A stretch of DNA of 64,000 nt from Cristatella mucedo (Eukaryota; Bryozoa; Phylactolaemata; Cristatellidae), in contig WPIO01000003.1 in the NCBI GenBank assembly GCA_009760855.2, positions 2,290,001 through 2,354,000 on the forward strand, in the 5' to 3' direction. This document shows, piece by piece, positions 10,498-21,039 of the stretch (position 1 is the stretch's first letter; the number at the start of each line of letters is the position of its first letter). The notes below the pieces were generated by a model that had not been told where the DNA came from, made no database searches, and saw only the letters and a program-made list of their open reading frames with translations. The translations under genes were made by a program, and so were the position numbers.

Positions 10498-10668
10498 CGT
10501 TCCGCCTTGCTCGCTGCTACCGCTGCGCCGCTGTCCGTGCGCGGCGACGTCGTCCAAGTACGCTCGAAGTGCGCGCGCCTTGGGCGAAGACGGTCGCGAT
10601 CTCGAACTGGTAGCCACCGACGGCATCACCGGCGGGATAAAGAAGTTGTCGAACAAATGCGTCTGCGT
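10498..10668 (-). CDS. pabpc: PABPC-like gene A, proline-containing linker exon
   Basis: This 57-codon minus-strand exon lies between RRM4 and the MLLE exon. The acceptor is caatctatttcag and the donor ACG|gtatgg, the same donor hexamer used by two other introns of this gene. It begins [20 protein letters not shown] and continues as a Ser/Arg/Ala-rich segment. FF-x-P-P-V-M-P resembles the GYFM-x-x-IPQ stretch of PABPC linkers and the equivalent exon of gene B (SFYVPTVPA). Phase 0 on both sides joins RRM4 to the MLLE exon without a frame change. An alternative donor 23 bp upstream (gtagca) would put the next exon in a frame that soon stops, so I prefer the one given. Confidence 0.62.
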
Positions 10669-10734
10669 CTGAAATAGATTGTCGATCGGCAGAGAAACGA
10701 TTGCCGCTTTTCGCTGTCAGCTGACGCAATATCC

Positions 10735-10835
10735 ATTTGAAAGAGAGAGAAAGGGACAGAGAGACAGAGACAGAGAGAGACAGAGACAGAGACACAGAGA
10801 CAGAGACACAGAGAGAGACAGAGAGACGGAGAGAC

Positions 10836-10876
<41 letters not shown>

Positions 10877-10881
10877 GGCAG

Positions 10882-10919
<38 letters not shown>

Positions 10920-10920
10920 T
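10735..10920. repeat. Intronic GACA/GAGA microsatellite (pyrimidine-rich on the coding strand)
   Basis: It fills most of the 279-bp intron (10669-10947) between RRM4 and the linker exon of gene A. On the transcribed sense (minus) strand it reads as TCTG/TC repeats. A gtcagctgac branch-point-like sequence lies between it and the acceptor. Confidence 0.9.
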
Positions 10921-10947
10921 AGTGGCTGGTCGGCTTTCAAGACTCAC

Positions 10948-11121
10948 GCTGTCGGATTCCATTCGCATCGTCAACCTTTCCGCTTTCCTCATCACCGGTC
11001 CGACGTACCACTTGCCTCTTTGCCTGGTATCAAAAGCGGCCAAGGCCCGCGAAGCCGCCTCCGGGTCGTCAAAGGTTACAAAGCCGTAGCCGCAGTGCAC
11101 TCCGTCACTATCTGCTATCAC
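10948..11121 (-). CDS. pabpc: PABPC-like gene A, RRM4 second half
   Basis: A 58-codon exon between an acceptor ccgtccgcag and a consensus donor gtgagt. It begins VIADSDGVHCGYGFVTFDDP, carrying a good RNP1 (GYGFVTF), and then the second helix EAASRALAAFDT. It closes with KWYVGPVMRKAERL, the last strand plus the basic tail typical after PABPC RRMs (Y-V-A-L-A-Q-R-K-E-E-R). It joins the preceding RRM4 exon in phase 0 to read THAK|VIAD, as PABPC TSAK|VMME. Confidence 0.82.
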
Positions 11122-11233
11122 CTGCGGACGGCGCGAGCGAGCGAGCGCGCGCCAGCCCAGTGAAGCGCCTTTTCTTTCTGCGCACGCGCAGCGGCGGCGA
11201 TCAAGCGGCTGCGATCAAGCGGCTGCGGCGCAC

Positions 11234-11404
11234 CTTTGCATGCGTGACCCTTCCAAATTCTCTAAAGCATTCAAGCAGCACGCTGTCCGTCACGGTGACT
11301 TCGAGATTCTGCACGATGAGCTTCGTGGCCGTCGAGTTCAATTCGATCGCTCGATTCATTTCTGTGTGCCTCTGCAGCTGCGACTTAGCCGCGCGCACGT
11401 ACAT
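11234..11404 (-). CDS. pabpc: PABPC-like gene A, RRM3 end and RRM4 first half
   Basis: A 57-codon exon with acceptor ctttcatttggcag and donor AAG|gtgcgc. MYVRAAKSQLQRHTEMNRAI matches the end of PABPC RRM3 (I/L-Y-V-G-R-A-Q-K-K-x-E-R-Q-T-E-L-K). After a short linker comes the RRM4 RNP2 strand KLIVQNL, the helix SVLLECFREFG and RVTHAK. Intron phases are 0 and 0, as in the same exon of gene B (39038-39247). Confidence 0.82.
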
Positions 11405-11845
11405 CTGCCAAATGAAAGCGGAGCAGTGCGTCACCGCCGCCGCCGCCGCGCCCGGTGCTGCTCAGACGGCTAGCGCTTGCCGCCTTGCGTAGCACGAGAC
11501 GCAAAAAAGGTTCGACGTCTAAATAATGCGACGACGAGCGACGCGAGCGCAGACGATAAGCGGAGACGAGTAAAGTTTTCGCTTCCGTTTGCAGCTTCAG
11601 CGCCGCCAGTGGACGTGTAGCGCCCGTGTCGCACCGTCTAACCAGCGACGGGGGCGGGGCGAGACGGGCAGCTAACGGTAGCTGCAACGCGACGATGAGT
11701 GCGACGCGGGCTATTTATTACGTAGCTACTTCATCGTGCTGTCAAATCCGATGCAAACTGTGCAGATCCAGTTCGCCCTATTCACACTCCGTCTTCCGTC
11801 GTACCGTTGCTTAAAAACATCGCTTGAGCCAATAATTCTAATAAG
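11405..11845. other. Intron of gene A, GC-rich start
   Basis: The first part of the 3.4-kb intron between the RRM3 and RRM4 exons of gene A. It is GC-rich with no recognised feature. Confidence 0.5.
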
Positions 11846-11847
11846 GT

Positions 11848-11985
11848 AATGGGATTTATTTGTACAGCGCCCTGAGAGAACTTAATTTCTATACAGGCGC
11901 TTCATTCACGTAATCCACGGGGCTCAACCCAACGACCTCGGTTCCCTGGGCGAGAACCTTAACCATTAGTCCAAACCGGCGAAGA
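11848..11985 (-). repeat. tRNA-derived SINE (family 1)
   Basis: Read on the minus strand: a degraded A-box region, then 'aggtcgttgggttgagcccc' (B-box-like), then 'gcgcctgtatagaaattaag' and 'ctcagggcgctgtacaaat'. The same order occurs at 36938-37083, 23680-23822 and 55115-55290. Confidence 0.7.
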
Positions 11986-12104
11986 CAGCTCTTGCTCCAT
12001 CGTCTGCGCGATGAGACGCTCAACGCGTTCGCTCAATTCCCATCGATTGCTTTACTAGTAGAGCCCCGATTTTACCCAGGGGTCAATGTGCGTGCCTTTA
12101 CAGA

Positions 12105-12200
12105 TCAGGGTCGCTGGGTTCGAGCCCAGCGGCAAATGAAAAACCGCCTGGATAGAGATTGAGCTCTCTTTGGCAGCTTTTCAAATGAACTACTGACCTA
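12105..12200 (+). repeat. tRNA-derived SINE (family 1), partial
   Basis: It contains the B-box-like 'gctgggttcgagcccagc' followed by 'ccgcctggatagagattgag', the family-1 body. The tail is degraded. Confidence 0.55.
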
Positions 12201-12507
12201 TTTAGAGATCTTTTGAAAGCGTGTGAAGTGCAACCTATGACTTATCTTCTCCATGCACCTCTCTTCTTTTGCAAAAAGTGACTACATTCTTTCAAAAATA
12301 GGTTCGCTTCTAGCCCGATTGCGTACAGACTATAGCAAGTGACTCCCCAGTCCGATTATGCGGGTTGTGCGCTCCGTCTCCATGTGCGAGGCTTGAGATC
12401 CTTACGAACAGACTCTGGAGTTTATTAAGCTCCATACAGCCTTTGCTCGTCAGAGGGGTGGAGCTCTTTGGCGTTGAAGAGAGTGAGCTAGGATTCTCCT
12501 TAGCAAA

Positions 12508-13990
12508 TAGTAATAATAATAATAATGCACTTTATAAAGCGCCCTCAGAGAACTCAATCTCTTTCTAGGCGCTTTACATCTGCTGCAAAGTGAAATGCGA
12601 TTAAATGGCGAGTAATATCATGCTTGATAAACAACATGAGTAACATGATCACGAGTGACATGCACATGGTCAGCATGCAAATGTGGTTAGTGGCAGGCAT
12701 GCACAGTGTCAGCAAGCTTAAGCACACGAAGGACGAATCACAGAGACCCACTAAATGCTGTCCTAAATAGGTGAGTCTTTAAGTTCTTTTTAAATGTGGT
12801 CAAGTCAGGGGATGTTCTGACACGAGTCGGGAGGAAGTTCCAGGCTTTGGGAGCATACAAACTAAATGCACGGTCTCCAATGGATTTGAGGTTTGTACGA
12901 GGTATTGGTAAACTGTTGGATTCCGAAAAACTGGCGGTACAATGCTTGGCCTGATGGGGGAGTAGATCTGAGAGATAGGCTGGAGCCAAAGAATGAAGTG
13001 ACCTCTAAGTGAGCGCCAAAACCTCGAAGTCGACCCGTTGCTTGACTGACAGCCAGTGCAGGTCAGCGAAAAGTGGTGTGATGTGGCAACTTCGACGCTC
13101 ACGACAGGCAAGCCTAGCTATGGAGTTTTGCACCAGCTGTAAGCACCTGATTGCACATGCCGGTAGGCCAGCAAGCGGTGGGTTACATAAGTCGAGACGG
13201 GATGTCATAAATGCATGGACCAACTTAGACGTGGTATCCTTATCTAAACAAGCCCGAATTTTAGCAATGTTATGTAGCTGAAAGTAGGCAGACTTGCCTG
13301 CGGAGCTGATGTGGTCGTCTAACGAGAGGTCACTTTGCAACATGACACCTAGAGTTTGAGTTGATTCAGCAGGACATATGCTGGCAGAGCCAATTTTGAG
13401 CGTCAGCCTTTCCAATTTCTGAATCAAACAGGGCGTATGCCCATAACTAGTAAGTTAGTTTTATCATCATTTAGTTTAAGAAAATTTGCTGCCATCCATG
13501 TGCGGATGTCATCAATACATGCAGCAAGTGAGTTGAGAGAGTTCGAGGTGGTCGAAGGCTGGGAGGGATCAAAGCAAAGGTACAACTGAGTGTCATCTGC
13601 AAAAAAGTGAAAGCCTAGATTGTGCTTGGCAATCACATCAGCAAGAGGGAGAGTATAAACCGTGAAAAGAACCGAACCTAGCTCGGAGCCCTGAGGTACC
13701 CCATATTTCAGAGGTACCTCGGATGATCTTTGTCCATTCACGTCAATACTTAGGACTCTCCCACTGAGATAGGACCTGAAGCATTGCAGAGCAGTGCCAG
13801 TGATGCCCAGGCGAGATGAGAGGCACTCTAGAAGAACTTCGAGATCGACAGTATCAAAAGCTGCCGAAAGATCGAGCAAAACAAGCAGAGACACTCTACC
13901 TATGTCTGCATTCCTAAGTAGGTCGTTGTACACCCTAAGCAATCTGACTCTGTGGAGTGATTAGCTCTAAAGCCAGACTGGAACTTAAAG
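12508..13990 (-). mobile_element. 5'-truncated L2/CR1-type retrotransposon, copy 2
   Basis: The best-preserved reverse transcriptase stretch of the window runs from 13942 down to 13424. It has SLLVLLDLSAAFDTVDLEVL, then FRSYLSGR, PLKYGVPQGS and the catalytic segment FHFFADDTQLYLCFDP, then KLNDDKTNLLVMG. A frame shift near 13426 leads into IQKLERLTLKIGSASICPAE and QSDLSLDDHISS (13427-13005), then a C-terminal piece (12989-12738). It ends with the family tail box and (AAT)n on the plus strand at 12511-12526. It lies in the RRM3-RRM4 intron of gene A in the same sense as the gene. Confidence 0.92.
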
Positions 13991-14853
13991 CCCTTGCCAG
14001 TCAAAAAAGCCGAGTTCTTTGAGGTTGGATGGAGCGGGAGAGCTCGTTGACGTTGGAGGGAGCGAGAGCGAGCGTCCGCGAGGTCAGCGAAGATTTTATC
14101 ACCAAAGAGCTTCGGTCTGAATTCACGAGACCAGCAGCGCCATTTGCGACCCGATCGAGAGGGCGAGTGAGCGGCCGAAGCACACTAACCCTGTACAACT
14201 TCGGTGAGGCGCGCGGCGGGACGGGGTGAGGCCAACGCTAGATGCTCGGCGCCGCCGACAGCGGCGAGCCTTTTCGACGGCCACGACGAAGACGGCCATC
14301 GACCGCCGGAGTCCGCGTGAACTGGAGGAGAGCGTCCCTTAGCGCCGGCGCGACGCGCTGCCAGCAGCAGCAGCCGCCGCCGCCGCCAGGGTCTTGCTCT
14401 CGGTCGCGCGCCGGAATCTCTGCCTGCGGAGTTCTCGTCGCAACCCGCCGAGCGCAGCGCAGCGTCGATCTTTTGTGCTCAGCTCGTTCGTCCGCGGCAC
14501 GGTCGCCACGTGGCAGAGCGGCACTCAGTTGGAGCAGCTTCCGCGGGAGCCGTCGCTTCTTCGCGAAGCGGTGCGACGGCGGCGGCCGCAGCAGCCGTTC
14601 GCTCGCTCAACGACGGACTCAACGGAACGCGGGTGCCCGAGAAGCATTCCGGGGCGGCGGCGGCAGCTGCACGCTCTCCGAAGTCCACCTACCGCCGTCG
14701 TCGTCGAGCGAGCGAGCTGCACTTTCCGTTTTTTCAAGCCGATTGGCGCGGGGCTTCGGAGACATCTATCGCCGCCGCGTGCGGCGTCGGCGATCGCTCC
14801 ACGCGCGCGCGCGCGCGCGGAGCGATCGCATCAACGAATGGCCGTCGCCATAC

Positions 14854-15142
14854 CTGGGATGCTTGAAACGTAATGACGGCGTTGAGGGCCGACGCGTGGT
14901 CCTCGAAAGACACGAAGCCGTAACCGAGCGACTCGCCAGTCGCGCCAACCACGACCTTTGCATTATTGACGCGACCGCAAGGCGCGAACAAGTCGTGCAG
15001 GTCTCGATCGCCGAACGAGCGGTCAAAGTTCTTGACGTACAGATTCGTGTAGTTGTCGCCGCTCGGCGTGGCTGCGGCGGGAGCCGCCGCCGCGTTGCCG
15101 GACTTCTGGTGCGCTGTGCGCCTCTTGTACGGCTCGCAAACT
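14854..15142 (-). CDS. pabpc: PABPC-like gene A, RRM2 end and RRM3
   Basis: A 289-bp minus-strand exon. The acceptor lies at the end of ttttcatgcgcctcgtag and the donor is CAG|gtatgg. One base completes a codon, then VCEPYKRRTAHQKSGN gives the end of RRM2 and the inter-domain linker. YTNLYVKNFDRSFGDRDLHD holds RNP2 (LYVKNF) of RRM3. FAPCGRVNNAKVVV follows, then RNP1 in SLGYGFVSFEDHASAL. It ends NAVITFQASQ, several residues earlier than canonical RRM3, and joins MYVRAAK in phase 0. Gene B has the same shortened join. An acceptor two bases further (after tagag) is possible and would change the phase. Confidence 0.83.
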
Positions 15143-16235
<1,093 letters not shown>

Positions 16236-16378
16236 TATGCACATATGCATTAACATATTTATAAAGATATTTATATATATATATTATGCATATCTGTACA
16301 GAGCCTATACATGTTGTTCATTTCGCCATACTTTGGTAACGAAATGAAGCAGCCAAAAGCGAGGACTTTAACGTTCTA

Positions 16379-16453
16379 AATAATAATAATAATACATTTG
16401 TATAGCGCCCTCATAGAACCTAATCTCTTCCTAGGCACCCTACGTTTGCTCAG
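16379..16453 (-). repeat. L2-type 3' tail fragment
   Basis: (AAT)n followed by 'acatttgtatagcgccctca' and the degraded tail box, in minus orientation. Confidence 0.65.
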
Positions 16454-16914
16454 GTAGGCGGCCTGCAACGGTTGGTACCGGTTGGCGGCAGGTTGAAAAT
16501 GCCGAACGCCCGACTGCCGCTCTGCCGGGGCACAAATGTGTAGAAAACGTGGCCTCGAGCGGATTTTAATCCCGCAGCCATCTTTGGTTTCTATACTGCT
16601 GCGACAACAGCGCCTGCTGTGACAATGGCGCCTGGTGGGACAACGGCGCCTGCTGCGTCCGGCGATCGTTTACCGTAAACACTGCTCGATTACTAAGGTT
16701 TATTCAGGTCTCGAGGAGAAGACAACTCTCGCGTGAGCAGCAGCAGTAGCATTGCTCTATGCTCCATATTGACTGGATGCTTTATCTCTTCGGCGCATAA
16801 AAATAACTGATTGTAGCCCCTCTTGAAAACTTGGCTAATAAAAGGAAAAAGTGAAGGTCAGCTGAACCAACAGTCTCATTCAAATAGTGGCTGGGGAGTC
16901 TCAATTGCAAATCA

Positions 16915-17170
16915 CCCCGCTTGTAATGTATCACCGTCTGTTACTCCACAAAGACTATGTGGGTGTTACGCAGGAGCCTTTTGTATAGCACACTCATAGC
17001 TCAACTGGCTTTCGGTAAGCATTCGGTAGTCAACATACTTCATCTCGTGCAACAAAGAAAACATGGAAAGCATAGCAGAGTCAGGAGAGCAGTTGAGGTA
17101 GCGAGTAGCGTGTAAGTACGTGCCGTAGTTGGAAGCAGGAGAATAGTTGTCGCTGTGTGAGAAAGCTTGC
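16915..17170 (-). repeat. Interspersed repeat 'X', copy 2
   Basis: Its reverse complement has 'ctcaactgctctcctgactc', 'cttaccgaaagccagttgag', 'gtgtgctat' and 'ctttgtggagtaacagacgg', in the same order as copy 1 at 6185-6500. Confidence 0.7.
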
Positions 17171-17174
17171 CGCA

Positions 17175-17282
17175 AGCAAGAAAAGATCGCCTGCCGTGGT
17201 ACTCGAGCCCACGGCCAAGGCTGGGGAAAAACGAGTACCTTTGCGACTGGGCTAAGATCCCGGGGCAAGGAGATCTTTTCAT
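17175..17282 (-). repeat. tRNA-derived SINE-like fragment
   Basis: On the minus strand 'gatcttagcccagtcgcaaa' resembles a Pol III A box, and 'ccgtgggctcgagtaccacg' resembles a B box (GGTTCGANNCC type) about 45 bp later. Confidence 0.45.
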
Positions 17283-17684
17283 CAACTCCTTAAAATACGG
17301 TCATACTATTAACACACACACGAGATAATTGCTCCTTTTCCGGCTACCCAACGCAAAAACGTAGCCCGTCGCAGGCGCGCCGCTCCCTGTTCAATCCCGC
17401 CTAATAAAATCGGCAGCTCTCCTTAGGAGGGAGGATTGAAGAAGGGCGCCTTCGCACCCTTCGGGCTGCTGCTCTCCACACCTGCCAGCCACTAGGGAAC
17501 GCTGCCTACCGGCCTCCTGCGGGGCGGATGAGTCGAAACGGCTGCTACGTGGCAAAGAGGAGCATGGGTGGCTGAGCACGTGGTAGGGCACGTGCTAGAG
17601 AACGCGGTAGAGCACGAGGTAAAGCAACTCGGCCCGACCTGGCGCCGGCGGAGGGGGGCTGACTGGGCGCTGGACGACCGGGTT

Positions 17685-17775
17685 ATGTAATGTATCTCCG
17701 TCTGTAACTGCACAATGCCACAATGACTGAGTGGCGGTTTCGCACCAGAGATTTCTATAGCGCACTCAAAGACTG
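17685..17775 (-). repeat. Interspersed repeat 'X', copy 5 (end only)
   Basis: The reverse complement carries 'agtgcgctatagaaatctct' and 'gcagttacagacggagatac', the last third of repeat X. Confidence 0.6.
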
Positions 17776-18516
17776 AGCGGCTCTGGAGGTAAAGTCGCCG
17801 CCGCCGCCTCTGCATTATGCCCCGCGAGCGCTTCCGCTTTAGCCGGCGCGATGTCCACTGAGCGCTCGGCGGGAGCGCTGCGCGGCAGGCTCACAGGCGC
17901 TTGCCGGACAGGTCCGTTCCGTTTACAGTCGAGACAGCCGAGTCCGCATCCTGCTTGCTGGCGTACTCAGCCACGCCGTGGCCTAGCGACGCGCCCTTGC
18001 CGTCCCGGTACCTCTGCAAACGAGATCGGTGGCGGCGGCGGCGCGGAGCAGTCTCCCGCACCTCGCGCGAGAAAAGACGAGAAAGCGCGAAAAGCCGGCG
18101 AGAAAGCGCGGCGCGGCGCGAGGCAGCGGGCGGCGGCGGGCGGGGGGGGGGCGGAGCAGCGTAACGCGCCGAGCTAAGCGACCGCCGAGCCGACCCTGGA
18201 GCGAGGAGAGGTGGGGCCGCTTCACGCCCAGGCGCCGCTCCTGCGATGCGGCCGCTGAGAGTGCCGCGCCCCTGAGGGCCTGCTACCGTCAGCCGTCATG
18301 CGGCGGCGGCGGCGCCGGCGGTGGCGGCGGCCGTCGACCGCAGCTTTGCGATGTCTTCTCGATCGGCGGGCTCGTTCCGACTGCGACCTTTAGCTTGCGT
18401 CGAGACGCGAGAGACATTGCCGCGCATGCGCACTAAATAGAGCCAATCGCTCGAAGGCGACTCCTTCTCTTCCGACTCTCGAGACGCTCGCAGCAGCAAT
18501 TTGCTGAGGCGGTCAC
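17776..18516. other. GC-rich intron sequence of gene A
   Basis: High-GC stretch with a G tract near 18143. Open frames on both strands are Arg/Ala/Gly-rich and carry no known domain. Confidence 0.5.
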
Positions 18517-18676
18517 TTGCTGCTCTCGAGTAGGTGAGCTGCAAATGGCTGTCCACCCGCTCGATAAAGGCCGTCGAAGCTGTAGAACTCTTGCAGCTAC
18601 GAGAGCCTTCGACATATAGACATTTGCGAGACGCCACGTAATGCTGGCTAAGCATGTCGTACGGCCACGACGGCCC
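18517..18676 (-). CDS. Candidate RRM2 second-half exon of gene A (weak)
   Basis: Gene A needs an exon here for the RNP1 half of RRM2. One minus-strand frame reads SRKCLYVEGSRSCKSSTAST, then AFIERVDSHLQLTY. It can be laid against gene B's SRGYAFVMYTSNQ and ACIKINDTPLQG: R-K and Y-V in the RNP1 place, then A-x-I-x-x-x-D-S/T-x-L-Q. However, RNP1 is broken, about six residues are in excess, and I find no acceptor/donor pair in the phases (0 in, 2 out) used by genes B and C. The donor assumed here (gtgacc) gives phase 1. It may be a decayed exon, a wrong frame or chance. Confidence 0.25.
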
Positions 18677-19382
18677 CTCGAATGCCGGCCCATCGCGTGC
18701 GCGCACGCCCACTTTCCTAGGACGACTTGCGCACTCGCGACTGAGCGTGCGCAAGCTGACTGCGAGCTGACTGCAAGCTTCTCATTGGCGCGCCGCTCGC
18801 AAGGGGCAAAGTTCGAACGTCGTATGCGGCAGAAGTGCAGAGATGCGCACAAGAGCAACGAAAGGCGGCCGAGCAGAGTTCGCTCGCTCGCTCGCTCGCT
18901 CGCTGCACGGCGGCAGCGCGCAGGGCAAGCGCGCTCGTGCGGCGAACGGCCGCTGAACGAGCCGTCGCTCGCCGAGGAATCCCGCCACCACCGCTGCGGC
19001 GGCGCGCGGCCGCGGGAGAGCGCTAGGATGCAAAGTCGTCGTGCACGAGCAACACCGAAGAGCAGGCATCTCTTCAAGAAAGATGAGTCCGCGCGCGCGC
19101 GCCTGACGCATCAAGGTCAAGGACGGATAAACGTCCGACGAGCGATCGCGGGCGCTTGCATGCCACTATCATGGTCGCGTTATTCTTCCCCGCTATTCGG
19201 ATGCGTGCGTGCACCGCACGAAGCTCAAAGCTCACAGCGGTGCTGTTTGAACGTAGTCGCTCGTCTGAGATTTGCCAGCAGCCGTTTCAGCAACACCAGG
19301 TGGCGTCGTCGGGTCACGTGGCAATGCGAAAGACGACAGCAGACGAAGCGCGCCGGTGCAGCCATGCTGCTGCACACATTAC

Positions 19383-19585
19383 CTTGCAGGACACTATGTT
19401 GCGACTGTGCTTGGTCAGGTGATCCAAAAGTGTTTGGTCTTGCACTGCTTTATCGATATTTTTGATGAATACTTTCGCTTGGTCGTTGCTTGATGCGACC
19501 CGTTCGGAAGGCTCTTTGTATTCGGTCACGCGAAGCGAGAATCCGCGCAGAATTCTATGTTTGCACGCTTCGATGGCAGCCTTCG
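19383..19585 (-). CDS. pabpc: PABPC-like gene A, RRM1 end and RRM2 first half
   Basis: A 203-bp exon with acceptor gacacgtttcag and donor AAG|gtaatg. Joined to exon 1 in phase 1 it reads A-KAAIEACKHRILRGFSLRV, matching PABPC [20 protein letters not shown] in position, with I-L-R-G-x-x-L-R-V as the last RRM1 strand. It continues TEYKEPSERVASSNDQ, then RNP2 of RRM2 in AKVFIKNIDKAVQDQTLLDH, and ends NIVSCK just before the intron. The ending SCK| is the same residue and phase as in gene C, and gene B (THK|) agrees in position and phase. Confidence 0.87.
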
Positions 19586-19682
19586 CTGAAACGTGTCGAA
19601 AGCGGCAGCGAGCAAAACTGGCTGCCACTGCCGCTAGTTGCGGTCCTTTTTGGCCGACGGTCGCCAAACACAAGCGCCATAC

Positions 19683-19878
19683 CTGACGCGCTGCTTTTAA
19701 AGACGATTCGAGCATGACCAAGCGGTTTTTTGCTAATTAGATTCCTGAAGATCCTGATGTCCTCCACGCCCGCCTCCACTCCTCCGAACTCAGCAAGCAG
19801 CTCCTCCTCGGTGACGCCATTGTGCAGGCCGCCGACGTGAACCGCTAGTCCGTGTGTCCTGCTCGGGCTAGTCGCCAT
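19683..19878 (-). CDS. pabpc: PABPC-like gene A, first coding exon (start and RRM1 first part)
   Basis: The ATG at 19878 lies a few bases after a long GA repeat (sense strand). [20 protein letters not shown] leads into RNP2 (VHVGGL), then EEELLAEFG, then RNP1 in [17 protein letters not shown]. Canonical PABPC has [10 protein letters not shown] there; gene A lacks both the Tyr and the Asn, so its RNA contact surface is changed. The exon is 196 bp, the same length as exon 1 of gene C, and ends in phase 1 at CAG|gtatgg. The protein would act in the cytoplasm on poly(A) if it keeps family function, which is inference. Confidence 0.85.
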
Positions 19879-19881
19879 CTT

Positions 19882-19973
<92 letters not shown>
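19879..19973. repeat. (CT)n/(GA)n microsatellite adjoining the gene A start codon
   Basis: About 90 bp of pure CT on the plus strand. In the sense direction of gene A it is a (GA)n run ending only a few bases before the ATG, so it is probably 5' UTR or core promoter. Confidence 0.95.
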
Positions 19974-21035
19974 AGCGCCGAGCGCTGGCTGACAGGCAGA
20001 ACGACCTTCTTCTGAATGCAATCCGACGCACTCCTATCGGGACGAGGATAGAGATTGAACGCTCAGCGTCGATGCAGCGAGAGTGCTAGCGCTAGCGTTC
20101 GCTGCAGGCGCCGGCGAAATTCACACGAAGAACCGCACCGGCGCAGCTATAGCCGACAGCACGAACCGCGCTGCTGCCAAGTGTGTAGGCGTATTCCTGC
20201 GCGCAAAGTCGCCACCGCGCGCGCGGCGCGCAACAAGAGGCGCAACTGCGCGTCTCCAGCTCGGGAGAGCGCCCTCTCCGAAACGCCGCTCGACTTGCTG
20301 AGTCGCGGCGGCGGCGGCAGCGGCGGAGATGCGGAGTTCGAATCGCTCGCTGCGGCGTCGGCGAAGCCGCGCCGCCGCTGCTGCTGCTGCGAGCGACGAG
20401 CCGCGAGAGCACGCGCAGCACGTGTCCGCTCGCAGACTCGGGTGGCACATGAGCGGACTCGAATAAAAAAGAAGTGTCCTCAGAGATGTCCTGTGAGAAA
20501 TCGAATTCGCTTCTTTTCATCAATTCCCCTCGGTGACCTTGGACTCGGCGGCGGCGGCGGCGGCCGCCGCCGCCGCGAGCCTTCAAGTCAGGCACGAAGA
20601 ACTTTGAACTTTGGATTGTTTAGTTTGGCGGCGGACTCTTGCGGGAACGAGTGTTTCGTCGTCAGCGCTCGAGCTCAGAGCGTGCAATTCTGCTTCTTGC
20701 GCTTCCCAGGATCGCTACTCGGGATCGTGCACCTTCGGGAAAGCCTTGCTTGCAGCTAGAAAGCAGTTGGCGCGTAGAAGAAATATTACGGTCAAGAGAC
20801 TTTTCTGGCGCTCGACGTCTCGTTGATATTAGGTGCCTACAGCTCGCTGGGTCACACGAACATTACATGCAAGCACGGTGATTTCAAAAAATTGCAAATC
20901 TCATAACAGCATATTTATCGACGGATGAAGCTTGGTGACTTTAAGCCGATCACGGCGGGAAATGAGGCTTAATTTAAGACCGAATTTGCGGCAGATTCGC
21001 ATTAGAGACAGACATCCATTAGCAGCTGTAATAAA
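19974..21035. other. A/B intergenic region, GC-rich part (candidate gene A promoter side)
   Basis: GC-rich up to about 20.6 kb, with several open frames lacking domains, then a transition to ordinary composition. By position it should contain the gene A promoter, but I see no diagnostic element beyond the GA tract. Confidence 0.4.
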
Positions 21036-21039
21036 ACGA

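Noticed and set aside
18433-19077. 214-residue minus-strand frame as a gene
   Set aside because: Arg/Ala/Ser-rich, driven by GC content and a GAGC repeat, with no domain. It overlaps the weak RRM2 candidate in another frame.
20055-20759. 234-residue plus-strand frame upstream of gene A
   Set aside because: Arg/Ala/Ser-rich in GC-rich DNA with simple repeats. Opposing frames of similar size exist on the minus strand.
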